Assembly: GCF_002374855.1 (NCBI RefSeq)
Contig: NZ_NWVC01000001.1
Coordinates: 682,001 to 746,000, forward strand
Direction: 5' to 3'
Length of the DNA stretch: 64,000 bases
Source of the DNA: Sphingomonas adhaesiva
Lineage (GTDB): Bacteria > Pseudomonadota > Alphaproteobacteria > Sphingomonadales > Sphingomonadaceae
Shown here one piece after another: positions 39,492-49,031 of the stretch (within the stretch, counting starts at the first letter, position 1; each line of letters opens with the position of its first letter). Below the pieces are notes generated by a model that was not told the origin of the DNA, searched no databases, and saw nothing but the letters and a program-made list of their open reading frames with translations. Position numbers and translations under genes: made by a program.

Positions 39492-40083
39492 GCCCCGCCG
39501 CGACCGGGCGGCGCATCGACCAGAATCGCGGCCCGCCGCCCGGCACGCGCCAGTCGCCGATCAGCTCGAACCCCAGCGCGCCGTACAGCCCCAGGTTCTT
39601 CTCGGTCGCGGTCTCCAGATAGCAGGGCACGCCCGACGCATCGGCACGTGCCAGCCCGGCGCGGATCGACGCGCCGCCCAGCCCCTTGCCCTGCTGCGCC
39701 GGGTCGACGCCCGCGACGTGCAGGTACCAGAACGGCTCGACCGGAAAGTGATCCGCGATCGCCCCGCTCAGCCGCAATGCGCGGCCCACCGCCGGCCCCA
39801 ATGCGGCGAGCAGCGGCACCGCGCGCGCCGCGGTCGACCAGATCGGCGCCTCGGGCCGCCCCGGTCGCCGCCACAATGTCGCGGCGTCGGCATCCGCGCT
39901 GACCAGCCGCATCCCGTCGCTGTCCTGCGCGAACAATTGCGCGAACAGCCCCGGCAATCCCTTCGCGCGCCGCGCGGGATCGGGGAAGATGTAGCTCATC
40001 GCCGGATCGGTGGCGAAGGCGCGCGCCAGCGTCCGCGCCACCGCGGGCGCGTCATCGGCGGTCGCATCGCGGATCGTCGTCAT
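39487..40083 (-). CDS. GNAT family N-acetyltransferase
   Basis: GNAT enzymes move an acetyl group from acetyl-CoA to an amine. The 198-residue protein begins TTIRDATADDAPAVARTLAR and has the acetyl-CoA loop HVAGVDPAQQGKGLGGASIR (motif A, Q-x-x-G-x-G/A) near residue 130. Motif B is CYLETATEKNLGLYGALGFE with the usual Tyr. The ATG at 40081-40083 is favoured because the GGAGG is 8 bases away; two upstream ATGs are too close or have none. The substrate is unknown. It lies downstream of clpX beyond a hairpin. Confidence 0.85.
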   Translation of the reverse strand: MTTIRDATADDAPAVARTLARAFATDPAMSYIFPDPARRAKGLPGLFAQLFAQDSDGMRLVSADADAATLWRRPGRPEAPIWSTAARAVPLLAALGPAVGRALRLSGAIADHFPVEPFWYLHVAGVDPAQQGKGLGGASIRAGLARADASGVPCYLETATEKNLGLYGALGFELIGDWRVPGGGPRFWSMRRPVAAGR

Positions 40084-40108
40084 GCCCATCCCCTCCCCCA
40101 CGAAGAAC

Positions 40109-40137
40109 GGGCGCCGCCGCATGATGCGACGACGCCC
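40109..40137 (-). terminator. putative clpX terminator hairpin
   Basis: Bases 40109-40121 and 40125-40137 form a 13-bp stem with a three-base loop; the two C-A mismatches on the plus strand are G-U pairs in the minus-strand RNA. It is 31 bases past the clpX stop. The following T run is weak (GTTCTT), so readthrough into the GNAT gene is possible. Confidence 0.5.
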
Positions 40138-40168
40138 GATCCCGTTCTACATCACCGTCGCGGTCGCG

Positions 40169-41434
<1,266 letters not shown>

Positions 41435-41540
41435 TCAATCATCCTTCCCGCGATGCCGCGGTATGTCTGGCCCGGTGTGGCGGGGCCGGACATGCTAACC
41501 CGGCCCCGATGCTTCCGGCAATGCCCGAAAGCGATTAAGA

Positions 41541-42230
41541 TTATGCCGACGGCTGCGTTTCGTCGGCGGGGACGGGCCGCTTGTCGAACACCTCGTCGAT
41601 CAGGCCGAACGCCTTGGCCTCGTCCGATGACATGAACTTGTCGCGATCCATCGCCTTTTCGATCTCCTCCAGCGGCTGGCCAGTATACTTGGCGTACAGC
41701 TGGTTCAGCGAATGGCGGATGCGCAGGATCTCGCGCGCCTGGATCTCGATGTCGCTGGCCATGCCCTGCGCCCCGCCCGACGGCTGGTGGATCATGATCC
41801 GCGCATTGGTCAGCGCCACGCGCATCCCCGGCTCGCCCGATGCCAGCAGGAAGCTACCCATCGACGCGGCCTGCCCGATGCACACCGTGCCGACGCGCGG
41901 GCGGATGTACTGCATCGTGTCATGGATCGCCATGCCCGCCGTGACGACCCCGCCCGGCGAGTTGATGTACATGAAGATGTCCTTCTTCGGGTTCTCCGAT
42001 TCCAGGAACAACAACTGCGCGGTAATGAGGCTGGCCATGCCGTCCTCCACCCCGCCGGTCACGAACACGATCCGCTCGCGCAGCAGGCGGCTGAAGATGT
42101 CGAAGCTGCGCTCGCCGCGATTCGACTGTTCGATGACGATCGGCACCAGCCCGGCCTGGGTCTGCTGCATACCGACGCCGGCACGCGCCAGCGCCCCTGC
42201 GAAATCGCCGGTCTCGAACGGATTGTGCAT
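41541..42230 (-). CDS. clpP: ATP-dependent Clp protease proteolytic subunit ClpP
   Basis: ClpP is the barrel serine protease of ClpXP. The 229-residue product has [20 protein letters not shown] near the mature start, [20 protein letters not shown], the catalytic Ser in [16 protein letters not shown] (about residue 123), His in [12 protein letters not shown] (about 148) and the Asp in the following [11 protein letters not shown] region. A 20-30-residue propeptide precedes the core, as in other sphingomonads. It is followed by clpX after 106 bp. Confidence 0.98.
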   Translation of the reverse strand: MHNPFETGDFAGALARAGVGMQQTQAGLVPIVIEQSNRGERSFDIFSRLLRERIVFVTGGVEDGMASLITAQLLFLESENPKKDIFMYINSPGGVVTAGMAIHDTMQYIRPRVGTVCIGQAASMGSFLLASGEPGMRVALTNARIMIHQPSGGAQGMASDIEIQAREILRIRHSLNQLYAKYTGQPLEEIEKAMDRDKFMSSDEAKAFGLIDEVFDKRPVPADETQPSA

Positions 42231-42302
42231 GTAAAAAGCTCTCTTATGCCCTGAGGAAAATCGTGGCCCGCGCCGCCAACATCGGCGCTCGCCGTCGGCA
42301 GT

Positions 42303-43250
42303 TCAAGCCCCGCCGCGCGTCGGCGCGGGATGCGACAGATACGCCAGCCGCCGCACCTCCCGCCGCCCGCGCACCACCGTATCCAGGATGAGTCCTGCAA
42401 AACCGTTGAGCGCGGCCAGGATCATCAGCCCCGTCACCAGGATCGCGGTCGGCACGCGCGGCACCAGCCCGGTGTTCATGTAGGTGATCGCCAGCGGCAC
42501 CGCCAGCACCACCGCCAGCAGCGCCAGCACGGTGCCGATCGCGCCGAAGAACCACAGCGGCCGCTCGATCCGGTACAGCATCGCGATCGTGCGCAGGATG
42601 CGCCAGCCGTCGCGATACGTGCTCAGCTTCGATTCGGACCCGTCGGGCCGCGCGAAATACGGCGTCTCCACCTCGCCCAGCGGCATCTTCAGCTCCAGCG
42701 CGTGGACGCTGATCTCGGTCTCGATCTCGAACCCGACCGACAGCACCGGGAAACTCTTCACGAACCGTCGCGAGAATACGCGATAACCGCTCAGGATATC
42801 GGTGAAACTGCGCCCGAACAGCTGCGCCAGCATCCCCGTCAGCATCGCATTGCCGAACCGGTGCCCGCGGCGGTACGCGGCCGCCGCCTCGCCGATGCGC
42901 GTGCCGACGATCATGTCCAGCTGCTCGTCGACCAGCCGCGCGACCATCGCCGGCGCGCTGGCCGCGTCATAGGTGGCATCGCCGTCGGCCATGACATAGA
43001 CGTCGGCGTCGACATCGGCGAACATCCGGCGCACCACCGCGCCCTTGCCCTGGATCCGCTCGGTCCGCACGATCGCGCCCGCCGCGCGCGCCACCCCGAC
43101 CGTGTCGTCGCGGCTGTTGTTGTCATAGACGTAGATCGCCGCATCGGGCAGCGCGGCGCGAAAGCTCGCCACCGTCTGCGCGATCGCCGCCGCCTCGTTA
43201 TAGCACGGCAGGATCACCGCCACGCGCAGTCCGCTCTGCGGTTCCATCAA
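42303..43250 (-). CDS. family 2 glycosyltransferase, polyprenyl-phosphate sugar type
   Basis: The 315-residue protein starts VAVILPCYNEAAAIAQTV, the GT2 nucleotide-binding strand, and has YVMADGDATYD (DxD-like) near residue 93 and the acceptor-loop phrase SGYRVFSRRFVKSFP. Two C-terminal membrane helices (from about residues 231 and 266) anchor it, as in dolichyl-phosphate mannose synthase-like enzymes that load a sugar on a polyprenyl carrier. Its neighbour at 43267 is a polytopic GT-C-like protein that could use such a donor. Two adjacent ATGs (43250 and 43247) are possible starts. Confidence 0.88.
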   Translation of the reverse strand: MMEPQSGLRVAVILPCYNEAAAIAQTVASFRAALPDAAIYVYDNNSRDDTVGVARAAGAIVRTERIQGKGAVVRRMFADVDADVYVMADGDATYDAASAPAMVARLVDEQLDMIVGTRIGEAAAAYRRGHRFGNAMLTGMLAQLFGRSFTDILSGYRVFSRRFVKSFPVLSVGFEIETEISVHALELKMPLGEVETPYFARPDGSESKLSTYRDGWRILRTIAMLYRIERPLWFFGAIGTVLALLAVVLAVPLAITYMNTGLVPRVPTAILVTGLMILAALNGFAGLILDTVVRGRREVRRLAYLSHPAPTRGGA

Positions 43251-43266
43251 TCGTTTCCCATGTTCG

Positions 43267-44790
43267 TCACGATGCCGGCTGCACCGGCAGCGGTTGCGGG
43301 ACCGTTACCGTCAGTCGCCCCGCCTCCGCCACCATCATCACCGCCGCCGGCAACAACAGCGTCAACGCCGCCAGGTCGCGCCGCACCCGCCACAGCCGCC
43401 GCACGCCCGGATCGGCCAGCAGCAGCACCACCGCCAGCAGCGCGGTCGCCGCCGGATAGGCGAAATAGCGCGGCGCGGTCGCCACGCCCACCACCACGAA
43501 CGACGCGGCATAGCCGAGCCCGGACGCCGCCAGCGCCGCCGCGACGCGCACCGGCCACCGCTCGCCCCGGCCGCCCCCGCCGCTGCCCCATTCGCCATTG
43601 CCCCGGCGCAGCGCCGCCAGCGCGACGATCCACGCGACGACGCCGATCGCGACGAACATCGCCGGGATCAGCACCACCCCCGCGGTATAGCGCACCAGCG
43701 CCTTGGCCGCCGATTCGCGCGGCGGCGCCGGGTCCGGCATCGCCGGGCCGATGCCGTTGCGCGGCTTGATCGACACGAACAGCAGCAGCTCGGCATTGGC
43801 ATGCTCGGCACGGTGCGCCAGATAGCCGCCCGGATAGGCCAGCAGCGCGCGCCGCCATGCCGCGTCCAGCGACGCGGGCGACGGCGGCGTGCCGCGCGCC
43901 AGCTCCAGCTGGTCGTGGATCGGCACGCCCGCCTTGGCCGAAAACCACGGGCAGCGCCCCCATGGCGCCATCGTATCCCACATCACCGGGGTGTAGCAGC
44001 GCGCGACATCGCGCATCGTCACCCGCGTGCCGGGGCCGAACGGTGCGGTCGTCCCTTCCTGCGCGGCGATCCCCGCCAGGTCGAACAGCCGCAGCGATTC
44101 GATCGCACCGGCGGGCGCGGCATCCAGCACGCGCCGGTTGACCAGGCCCGCCACCGGGATCGCCAGCGCCGCGATCAGCACGCTGACGACGATCGTCACG
44201 CCCGCACGCTCGATCCACCGCGGCCGCCATGCCAGGATCAGCAGCGGCCCCAGCGCGAACGCGCCGTTGTGCCGCATCAGCACGCCCGCCACGAACGCCG
44301 CCGTCGCCAGCACCGCCGCGCCGCGCCGCATCCGCGTGTCGCCGCCCGCCAGCAACAGCCCCGCGCCCAGCAGCAGCGCCGCCGCCAGCAACGCATCCTT
44401 CGTCACCAGGCTGTCGACCAGCACCGCCAGCACCAGCGCCCCGATCGCCGGCACCGCCAGCGCCGCGATCACCGCCCCGCGCCGCACCAGCGCCCACGCG
44501 ATCAGCGCGAACGCCCCCCAATAGGTCAGCGCCGCCAGCACGAACAACGCGCCCTCGCCCAGCCCGGTCGCGATCAGCGCCTGCCACGCACGGGTCATCA
44601 GCGGCGAATGCCAGTCGTTGACGCGGTCGGCGGCGATCTGCGCCAGCTGCCCGCGTTCGTCGTTGCCGATCGCGCCGCGCGCGCCGCTCACGATCGTCGC
44701 CGCCGCCAGCAGGGGGGATATCGCCACCGCCAGCGGCGCCAGCGCGCGCATCGGGGGGAAGGTCGCGCGTCGCGACGGCTCAGGCGTCAT
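43267..44790 (-). CDS. polytopic membrane protein, GT-C glycosyltransferase-like
   Basis: The 507-residue protein has about 11 predicted membrane helices made of Ala/Leu/Val and one large periplasmic region (about residues 240-340) with paired cysteines (RDVARCYTP and WGRCPWFSAK). An early periplasmic loop contains GNDERGQLAQ and VNDWHSPLMTRAWQALIATG; a D-x-H element near the start of loop 1 is typical of GT-C enzymes that use polyprenyl-phosphate sugars. I cannot name a substrate. It begins upstream of the GT2 gene on the same strand with 16 bases between, so they likely work together in envelope glycan decoration. Confidence 0.65.
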   Translation of the reverse strand: MTPEPSRRATFPPMRALAPLAVAISPLLAAATIVSGARGAIGNDERGQLAQIAADRVNDWHSPLMTRAWQALIATGLGEGALFVLAALTYWGAFALIAWALVRRGAVIAALAVPAIGALVLAVLVDSLVTKDALLAAALLLGAGLLLAGGDTRMRRGAAVLATAAFVAGVLMRHNGAFALGPLLILAWRPRWIERAGVTIVVSVLIAALAIPVAGLVNRRVLDAAPAGAIESLRLFDLAGIAAQEGTTAPFGPGTRVTMRDVARCYTPVMWDTMAPWGRCPWFSAKAGVPIHDQLELARGTPPSPASLDAAWRRALLAYPGGYLAHRAEHANAELLLFVSIKPRNGIGPAMPDPAPPRESAAKALVRYTAGVVLIPAMFVAIGVVAWIVALAALRRGNGEWGSGGGGRGERWPVRVAAALAASGLGYAASFVVVGVATAPRYFAYPAATALLAVVLLLADPGVRRLWRVRRDLAALTLLLPAAVMMVAEAGRLTVTVPQPLPVQPAS

Positions 44791-44815
44791 CTGTCCGCAT
44801 CCCCCTTACACGGAC

Positions 44816-44845
44816 GGCGGGACCGGGCCGATGCCCGATCCCGCC
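44816..44845 (-). terminator. hairpin downstream of tig
   Basis: GGCGGGACCGGGC (44816-44828) and GCCCGATCCCGCC (44833-44845) form a 13-bp stem around CGAT; the single C-A pair becomes G-U in minus-strand RNA. A second stem, GCCCGGC/GCCGGGC, lies at about 44859-44882. Neither has a T run. They probably end or attenuate the tig message before the membrane-protein gene. Confidence 0.5.
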
Positions 44846-44903
44846 GCCGTCGTCTTCGGCCCGGCGCCCGTCATATGCCGGGCGCCGCGTGCCGCCTAGC
44901 CTG

Positions 44904-46559
44904 TTACTCGGCGTCGCCGCCCGCCGCCTTCTTGGCGCGCGGCTTCTTCGCCGGGGCAGCCTCCGCCGCCGGGGCAGCCTCGCCCTCGGCCGGGGCCGCG
45001 GCCTTCTTGGCGCGCGGCTTCTTGGCCGGGGCGGCGTCCGCCTCGGTCGGCTCGACCGCGGCGTCCTCACCCTTGGCCGCCGGCTTCTTCGCCGCCGCCT
45101 TCTTGGCGGGCTTGGCCGGGGCGTCGCCCTCGGCCGCGTCGGCCTTGTCGCTCGCCGCCGCCTTCTTGGCCTTGGTCTGCTTGGGCTTGTGGTTGTCGTG
45201 GTCGTGGTGGTGCGTGCCGGTCGCGAAGCCGTCCTCGCTCTCGATCGCGGCTTCCAGCTCCTCGCGGGTGGTCTCGCGGTCGGTCACCTCGGCCTTGTCG
45301 AACAGGAAGTCGACGACCTTGTCCTCATACAGCGGCGCGCGCAGCTGGGCGGCGGCCATCGGGTCCTGCTGGACGTACTGGATGAACCGCTGGCGGTCCT
45401 CCGGGCCGTACTGCTGCGCCGCCTGCATCAGCAGCCGCTGCATTTCCTGCTGGCTAACCTCGACGCCGTTCGCCTGGCCGATCTCGGACAAAAGCAGGCC
45501 CAGGCGCACGCGGCGCTCGGCGATCTTGCGATAATCCTCGCGCTCGGCTTCCATTTCCTTCAGCGCCGCTTCCGGATCCGGCTCGTGCGTGGCTTCGTGC
45601 TGAAGCTGCTGCCAGATCTGGCTGAACTCGGCCTCGACCATCGACGGCGGCACGTCGAAGTCATGCCCCTCGGCCAGCTGGTCCAACAGCTTGCGCTTCA
45701 TGTAGGTGCGCGTCAGCCCGTTGTGCTCCTGCTCGATCTGCCCCTTCAGCAGGCCCTTGAGCTGGTCCAGGCTCTCCAGCCCCAGCGACGTCGCCAGTTC
45801 CTCGTCGATCACGCTCTCGCCGGCGGTCTTCACCGACTTGATCGTCAGGTCGAACGTGGCGTCCTTGCCGGCCAGTTCCTTCGCGCCGTAATCGGCCGGG
45901 AAGGTCACCTTGATCTGGCGCTCCTCGCCCGCCTTGGCGCCGACCACCTGGTCCTCGAAGCCCGGGATCAGCCGGCCCGCGCCGATCTCCACGGCCATGT
46001 CGGTGCCGGTGCCGCCGTCGAACGCGACGCCATCCATCGTCTTGCCGACGAAATCGACCGTCACCAGGTCGCCCGTCTCGGCCGCCTTGTCGCCGGCATC
46101 GTCCCAGCGCTTCTGCTGGTCGGCGAACTTCTGCAGCTGCGCATCGACCGCCGCGTCATCGACCGGCACGGTCAGCCGCTCCAGCTTCAGGTTGTCGATC
46201 GCCGGCGCCGGCACCTGCGGCAGCACCTCCAGCTCGACCTTCAGCTCGGCGTCCTTGCCGGGGGCATAGCCCTCGACCAGCTCGACCGACGGCTGCACCG
46301 CGGGACGCAGCTGCTTGTCGGCGATCAGCGACTGGATACCGTCCTGGATCGAGGTGTTCAGCGCCTCCTGCAGCATGGCGTCGCCGTGCATCTTGCGCAC
46401 CAGGTTGGCGGGCACCTTGCCGGGGCGGAAACCGGGCATCCGCATCTGCGGCGCGACGCGCTTGATCTCGGCATCCACCCGCGCCTCGATCGCGCTGGCG
46501 GGGATGGTGAGGGTGTAGGCGCGCTTCAGCCCCTCGTTCAACGTCTCGACAGTCTGCAT
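44904..46559 (-). CDS. tig: trigger factor with long Lys/Ala-rich C-terminal extension
   Basis: Trigger factor is the ribosome-bound chaperone and prolyl isomerase. The first ~440 residues are standard: the ribosome-binding loop in MPGFRPGKVPANLVRKMHGD near residue 41, a PPIase domain with GDLVTVDFVGKTMDGVAFDG near residue 162, and a helical C-terminal chaperone domain. Beyond this are about 110 extra residues: a His-rich cluster (THHHDHDNHKPKQ) and then repeats of the type APAKKPRAKKAA alternating with acidic Ala-rich segments. Typical trigger factors have about 430-450 residues. The tail looks like histone H1-type or RNA-binding tails. Its function is unknown. Confidence 0.95.
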   Translation of the reverse strand: MQTVETLNEGLKRAYTLTIPASAIEARVDAEIKRVAPQMRMPGFRPGKVPANLVRKMHGDAMLQEALNTSIQDGIQSLIADKQLRPAVQPSVELVEGYAPGKDAELKVELEVLPQVPAPAIDNLKLERLTVPVDDAAVDAQLQKFADQQKRWDDAGDKAAETGDLVTVDFVGKTMDGVAFDGGTGTDMAVEIGAGRLIPGFEDQVVGAKAGEERQIKVTFPADYGAKELAGKDATFDLTIKSVKTAGESVIDEELATSLGLESLDQLKGLLKGQIEQEHNGLTRTYMKRKLLDQLAEGHDFDVPPSMVEAEFSQIWQQLQHEATHEPDPEAALKEMEAEREDYRKIAERRVRLGLLLSEIGQANGVEVSQQEMQRLLMQAAQQYGPEDRQRFIQYVQQDPMAAAQLRAPLYEDKVVDFLFDKAEVTDRETTREELEAAIESEDGFATGTHHHDHDNHKPKQTKAKKAAASDKADAAEGDAPAKPAKKAAAKKPAAKGEDAAVEPTEADAAPAKKPRAKKAAAPAEGEAAPAAEAAPAKKPRAKKAAGGDAE

Positions 46560-46617
46560 CTAGGCCGCTTTCGTCTTGAATTTCGTGAGTGGTGGCCACC
46601 CCGCAAGGCGCGGGGAC

Positions 46618-46702
46618 TGGTGCGGGCGAAGGGACTCGAACCCCCACATCTTGCGATACTGGAACCTAAATCCAGCGCGTCTACCAGTTCCGCCACGCCC
46701 GC
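46618..46702 (-). tRNA. tRNA-Leu (TAG)
   Basis: Acceptor GCGGGCG/CGCCCGC is followed by A and an encoded CCA (46618-46620). A long variable arm is present. The anticodon stem CTGGA/TCCAG encloses TTTAGGT, giving TAG, which reads CUA/CUG-type codons. Confidence 0.95.
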
Positions 46703-46809
46703 TTGATCGGACACCGCCGGTCGGCGGCCTCTATACTGCGGCGGGCCGCTGGGCAAGCGGGCAACCCGGCGCGGGGCGAAGCGTTGATCCGCGACGAAGG
46801 AGAACCCCC

Positions 46810-46971
46810 ATGGCGACCAATCCCGGCATCCCCGCCGACGTGCCCCAGCCGACCCCGCCGGCGCAGCCCGACGCCCCCCCGCCGGAGATCAATCCGCCGG
46901 CGCCCGACGTCGACGTGCCCTCCCCCGGCACCCCGGCGGGCGATCCCGCCCCGGCCAATCCCAGCATCTGA
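46810..46971 (+). CDS. very small Pro-rich protein
   Basis: A 53-residue frame, MATNPGIPADVPQPTPPAQP, is about 40% proline and has no hydrophobic segment. An AAGGAG lies 8 bases before the ATG. Together with the next small gene, which begins 13 bp after its stop behind an AGGAG, it forms a plausible two-gene unit. It is likely disordered. I know of no named family or role. Confidence 0.55.
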   Translation: MATNPGIPADVPQPTPPAQPDAPPPEINPPAPDVDVPSPGTPAGDPAPANPSI

Positions 46972-46984
46972 CAGGAGCGCCAGC

Positions 46985-47188
46985 ATGGCCGACACGAAGA
47001 CGATCGACGTCACCCCCAACCGCGACGATCCGCGCCCCGATATCCAGCAGGCGGTCGAGGCACGCAGCGACGCGGTCGCCCGCGGCGAGGGCGGTGAGGA
47101 ATCGGCACGCTTCACCAGGACCGGCGAGTTCGACGGCAACGGCGGCACCGGCGGCGAGGTGAAGAACCAGGACCTGACCCAGCAATGA
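46985..47188 (+). CDS. small polar hypothetical protein
   Basis: The 67-residue product starts MADTKTIDVTPNRDDPRPDI and is hydrophilic, with Gly-rich and acidic stretches (RGEGGEESARF, FDGNGGTGGEV). An AGGAG lies 7 bases upstream of the ATG. It is probably disordered and soluble. The family is unknown to me. It converges on the minus-strand operon with 32 bases between the stops. Confidence 0.6.
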   Translation: MADTKTIDVTPNRDDPRPDIQQAVEARSDAVARGEGGEESARFTRTGEFDGNGGTGGEVKNQDLTQQ

Positions 47189-47220
47189 CGCATGCGGGGC
47201 GGTCCCGCGCCGCCCCGCCG

Positions 47221-47853
47221 CTACCGCCCGCCGCCCTGGCCGGGCGCGGGCGCCGCCGCCAGCCGCGTTGCGGCCACCAGCGCACGGTAATCCGCCACGC
47301 CCCTGCCGAAATAATGCAGCCGCGGCGCGTCGAACGTCACCATATACAACCGCTTGTCGACGATCGTTGCCACCGCTTCTCCACGCCGCGGCAGCTGGTC
47401 GGCGTCGAGATAGTCATAGGCGAACGTCACCGCGTCATGGTCGAGGAACCGGCCGGGCTGCGACGACGTCACCGCAAACGTCCCGATCCCCTTGAACGCC
47501 CGATACGTCCCCTCCAGCAGCTCCGGTATCTCCGCCAGCAGCGTCGCGGTCGTGAACTTCGGCAGCGGTGCGCGCTTGCGGTTGCGCTCGCGCAGCAGCG
47601 GCTCGCCCGGCACGACCCCGGCATAGAAGGTGACGTCGTTCAGCTGCTCGCCATCCAGCGTCCAGGTTTCGGCGACCTTGCCCGGCTTGCCCGACAGCCG
47701 GTTCCAGTCGCGCGCCGGGGTGACGGTCAACGCCGTGTCCGCGATCGGCGCGGCGACGCCTTTCTCGCGGTAACTGTGCGCCCACGCCGCGGGTGAAGCG
47801 ACCGTCAGCGCCGCCGCCAGCGTCGCGGCGATCATGCGGTTCACCATCGTCAT
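47221..47853 (-). CDS. exported hypothetical protein of the M48 operon
   Basis: The 210-residue product has a signal peptide (MIAATLAAALTVASPAAWAH) and a periplasmic domain without a family I recognise. Repeated phrases such as LTVTPARDWNRLSGKPGKVA and VTFYAGVVPGEPLLRERNRK, with later YRAFKGIGTFAVTSSQPGRF, suggest a compact beta-rich fold. It starts at an ATG overlapping the M48 peptidase stop (ATGA). It is the last of three overlapping exported-protein genes, so its role is probably linked to that peptidase. Confidence 0.75.
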   Translation of the reverse strand: MTMVNRMIAATLAAALTVASPAAWAHSYREKGVAAPIADTALTVTPARDWNRLSGKPGKVAETWTLDGEQLNDVTFYAGVVPGEPLLRERNRKRAPLPKFTTATLLAEIPELLEGTYRAFKGIGTFAVTSSQPGRFLDHDAVTFAYDYLDADQLPRRGEAVATIVDKRLYMVTFDAPRLHYFGRGVADYRALVAATRLAAAPAPGQGGGR

Positions 47854-49031
47854 TTCGTCTCTCCGGTCGTGGACAGGATCATGCCGATCATCGCGGCGTC
47901 GGCGGCGCCCGGTGTCAGGTCGAGATAGCGGCGCAGGGCGGCGGCACCTTCGGCGGTGCGCCCGGTCTTCACCAGCGACAGCCCCAACCCGCGCTGCGCC
48001 TCCGCCAGTTGCGGGTCGAGCGCGACCGCCTTGGCGTAGAAATCGGCCGCGTTCATCAGGTCGCGCGGCTGCCCGCGTCCGCGGAACAGGTCGCCGCGCG
48101 CCCGCCACAGCGGCGCGGTCCAGCCGCCTTCCGCCAGATGGGTGATGATGAAATCGCTCGCCCCGAAGTCGTTCAGCTTGATCTGGTCGTCCAGGAACTG
48201 CGGCAGCCACGGCGCGATCGCGGCGGTATAGCGCTCGGTCCCCTCGTCGCGCGTCTCGCCGTCGGGCGCGGCCAGCGCATACAGGTAATCCGCCCGCTCG
48301 CCATCGGGCGGATGCGAGGCGAAGAACGCGACCCGCTCGAAATCGGGCTTGCGCAGCCCCCGCGCCGCCGCCGATGCCTCCCGCTCCTGGATCAGCGTGC
48401 GCCACACGCGCGACGCCGCGCCGGGGCGCATGCCGCTACCGTTGAGATAGCCCAGCCCGACCAGATCGGCCTCGCGCTCCTGGTCGCGCCCGTAACGATA
48501 CAGGCTGCCCAGCACCGACATCTGCATATCGTTGAAGCTGCGCGCGCCCTGCGGCCCGCCCATCGACAGCAGCACCGCCGCCCAGCTGAGCATGTCGGTA
48601 CCGCTACGGCGCGCCTTGAAATGGTTGAGCGAGTGGCGCTTCTCGAAATGCCCGAATTCGTGCCCCAGCACCGCCGCCAGCTCGGATTCCGACCGCACGC
48701 GCAGCAACAGCCCGCTATAGACCTGCATCGTCCCGTTGGGCGACATGTTGGCGTTGAACGCCGGCACGCGCATCACATACAACCGCGTCGCCTTGCACCG
48801 GTCCTCGCCCACCGCGGCGCACAGCACGCGGCGGACGTAGCCGGTCAGCGCCTCGTCGTGGATCACCAGCGGCGAATGCGCCAGCCGGGCCTCGCGCTCG
48901 TCGTCCTCGCGCCACAGCCCGATCTCGTCGACGCCCTGCGGCTGGTAGACGCCGGCATAGGGCGGCGGCGGCGGCGCGGGCTTCGTCGCGCCCGCCGCCA
49001 CGAGCGCGAGCGCCATCAGCGCGGCGTTCAC
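47850..49031 (-). CDS. M48 family zinc metallopeptidase with TPR tail
   Basis: The 393-residue product has a signal-like N-terminus (VNAALMALALVAAG, starting at a GTG overlapping the preceding stop, GTGA). Its M48-type catalytic motif is LAAVLGHEFGHFEKRHSLNH (HExxH) near residue 115, with the third zinc ligand Glu in DQEREADLVGLGYL near residue 175. The C-terminal 100 residues contain tetratricopeptide-like helices (FYAKAVALDPQLAEAQRGLG). M48 enzymes such as BepA and LoiP act in outer-membrane quality control in the periplasm; which substrate applies here is unknown. Confidence 0.88.
   Translation of the reverse strand: MNAALMALALVAAGATKPAPPPPPYAGVYQPQGVDEIGLWREDDEREARLAHSPLVIHDEALTGYVRRVLCAAVGEDRCKATRLYVMRVPAFNANMSPNGTMQVYSGLLLRVRSESELAAVLGHEFGHFEKRHSLNHFKARRSGTDMLSWAAVLLSMGGPQGARSFNDMQMSVLGSLYRYGRDQEREADLVGLGYLNGSGMRPGAASRVWRTLIQEREASAAARGLRKPDFERVAFFASHPPDGERADYLYALAAPDGETRDEGTERYTAAIAPWLPQFLDDQIKLNDFGASDFIITHLAEGGWTAPLWRARGDLFRGRGQPRDLMNAADFYAKAVALDPQLAEAQRGLGLSLVKTGRTAEGAAALRRYLDLTPGAADAAMIGMILSTTGETK

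Noticed and set aside
43247..44587. 446-codon frame within the GT-C-like gene
   Set aside because: Composition is almost wholly Gly/Ala/Arg/Asp, and the other frame shows proper membrane helices.
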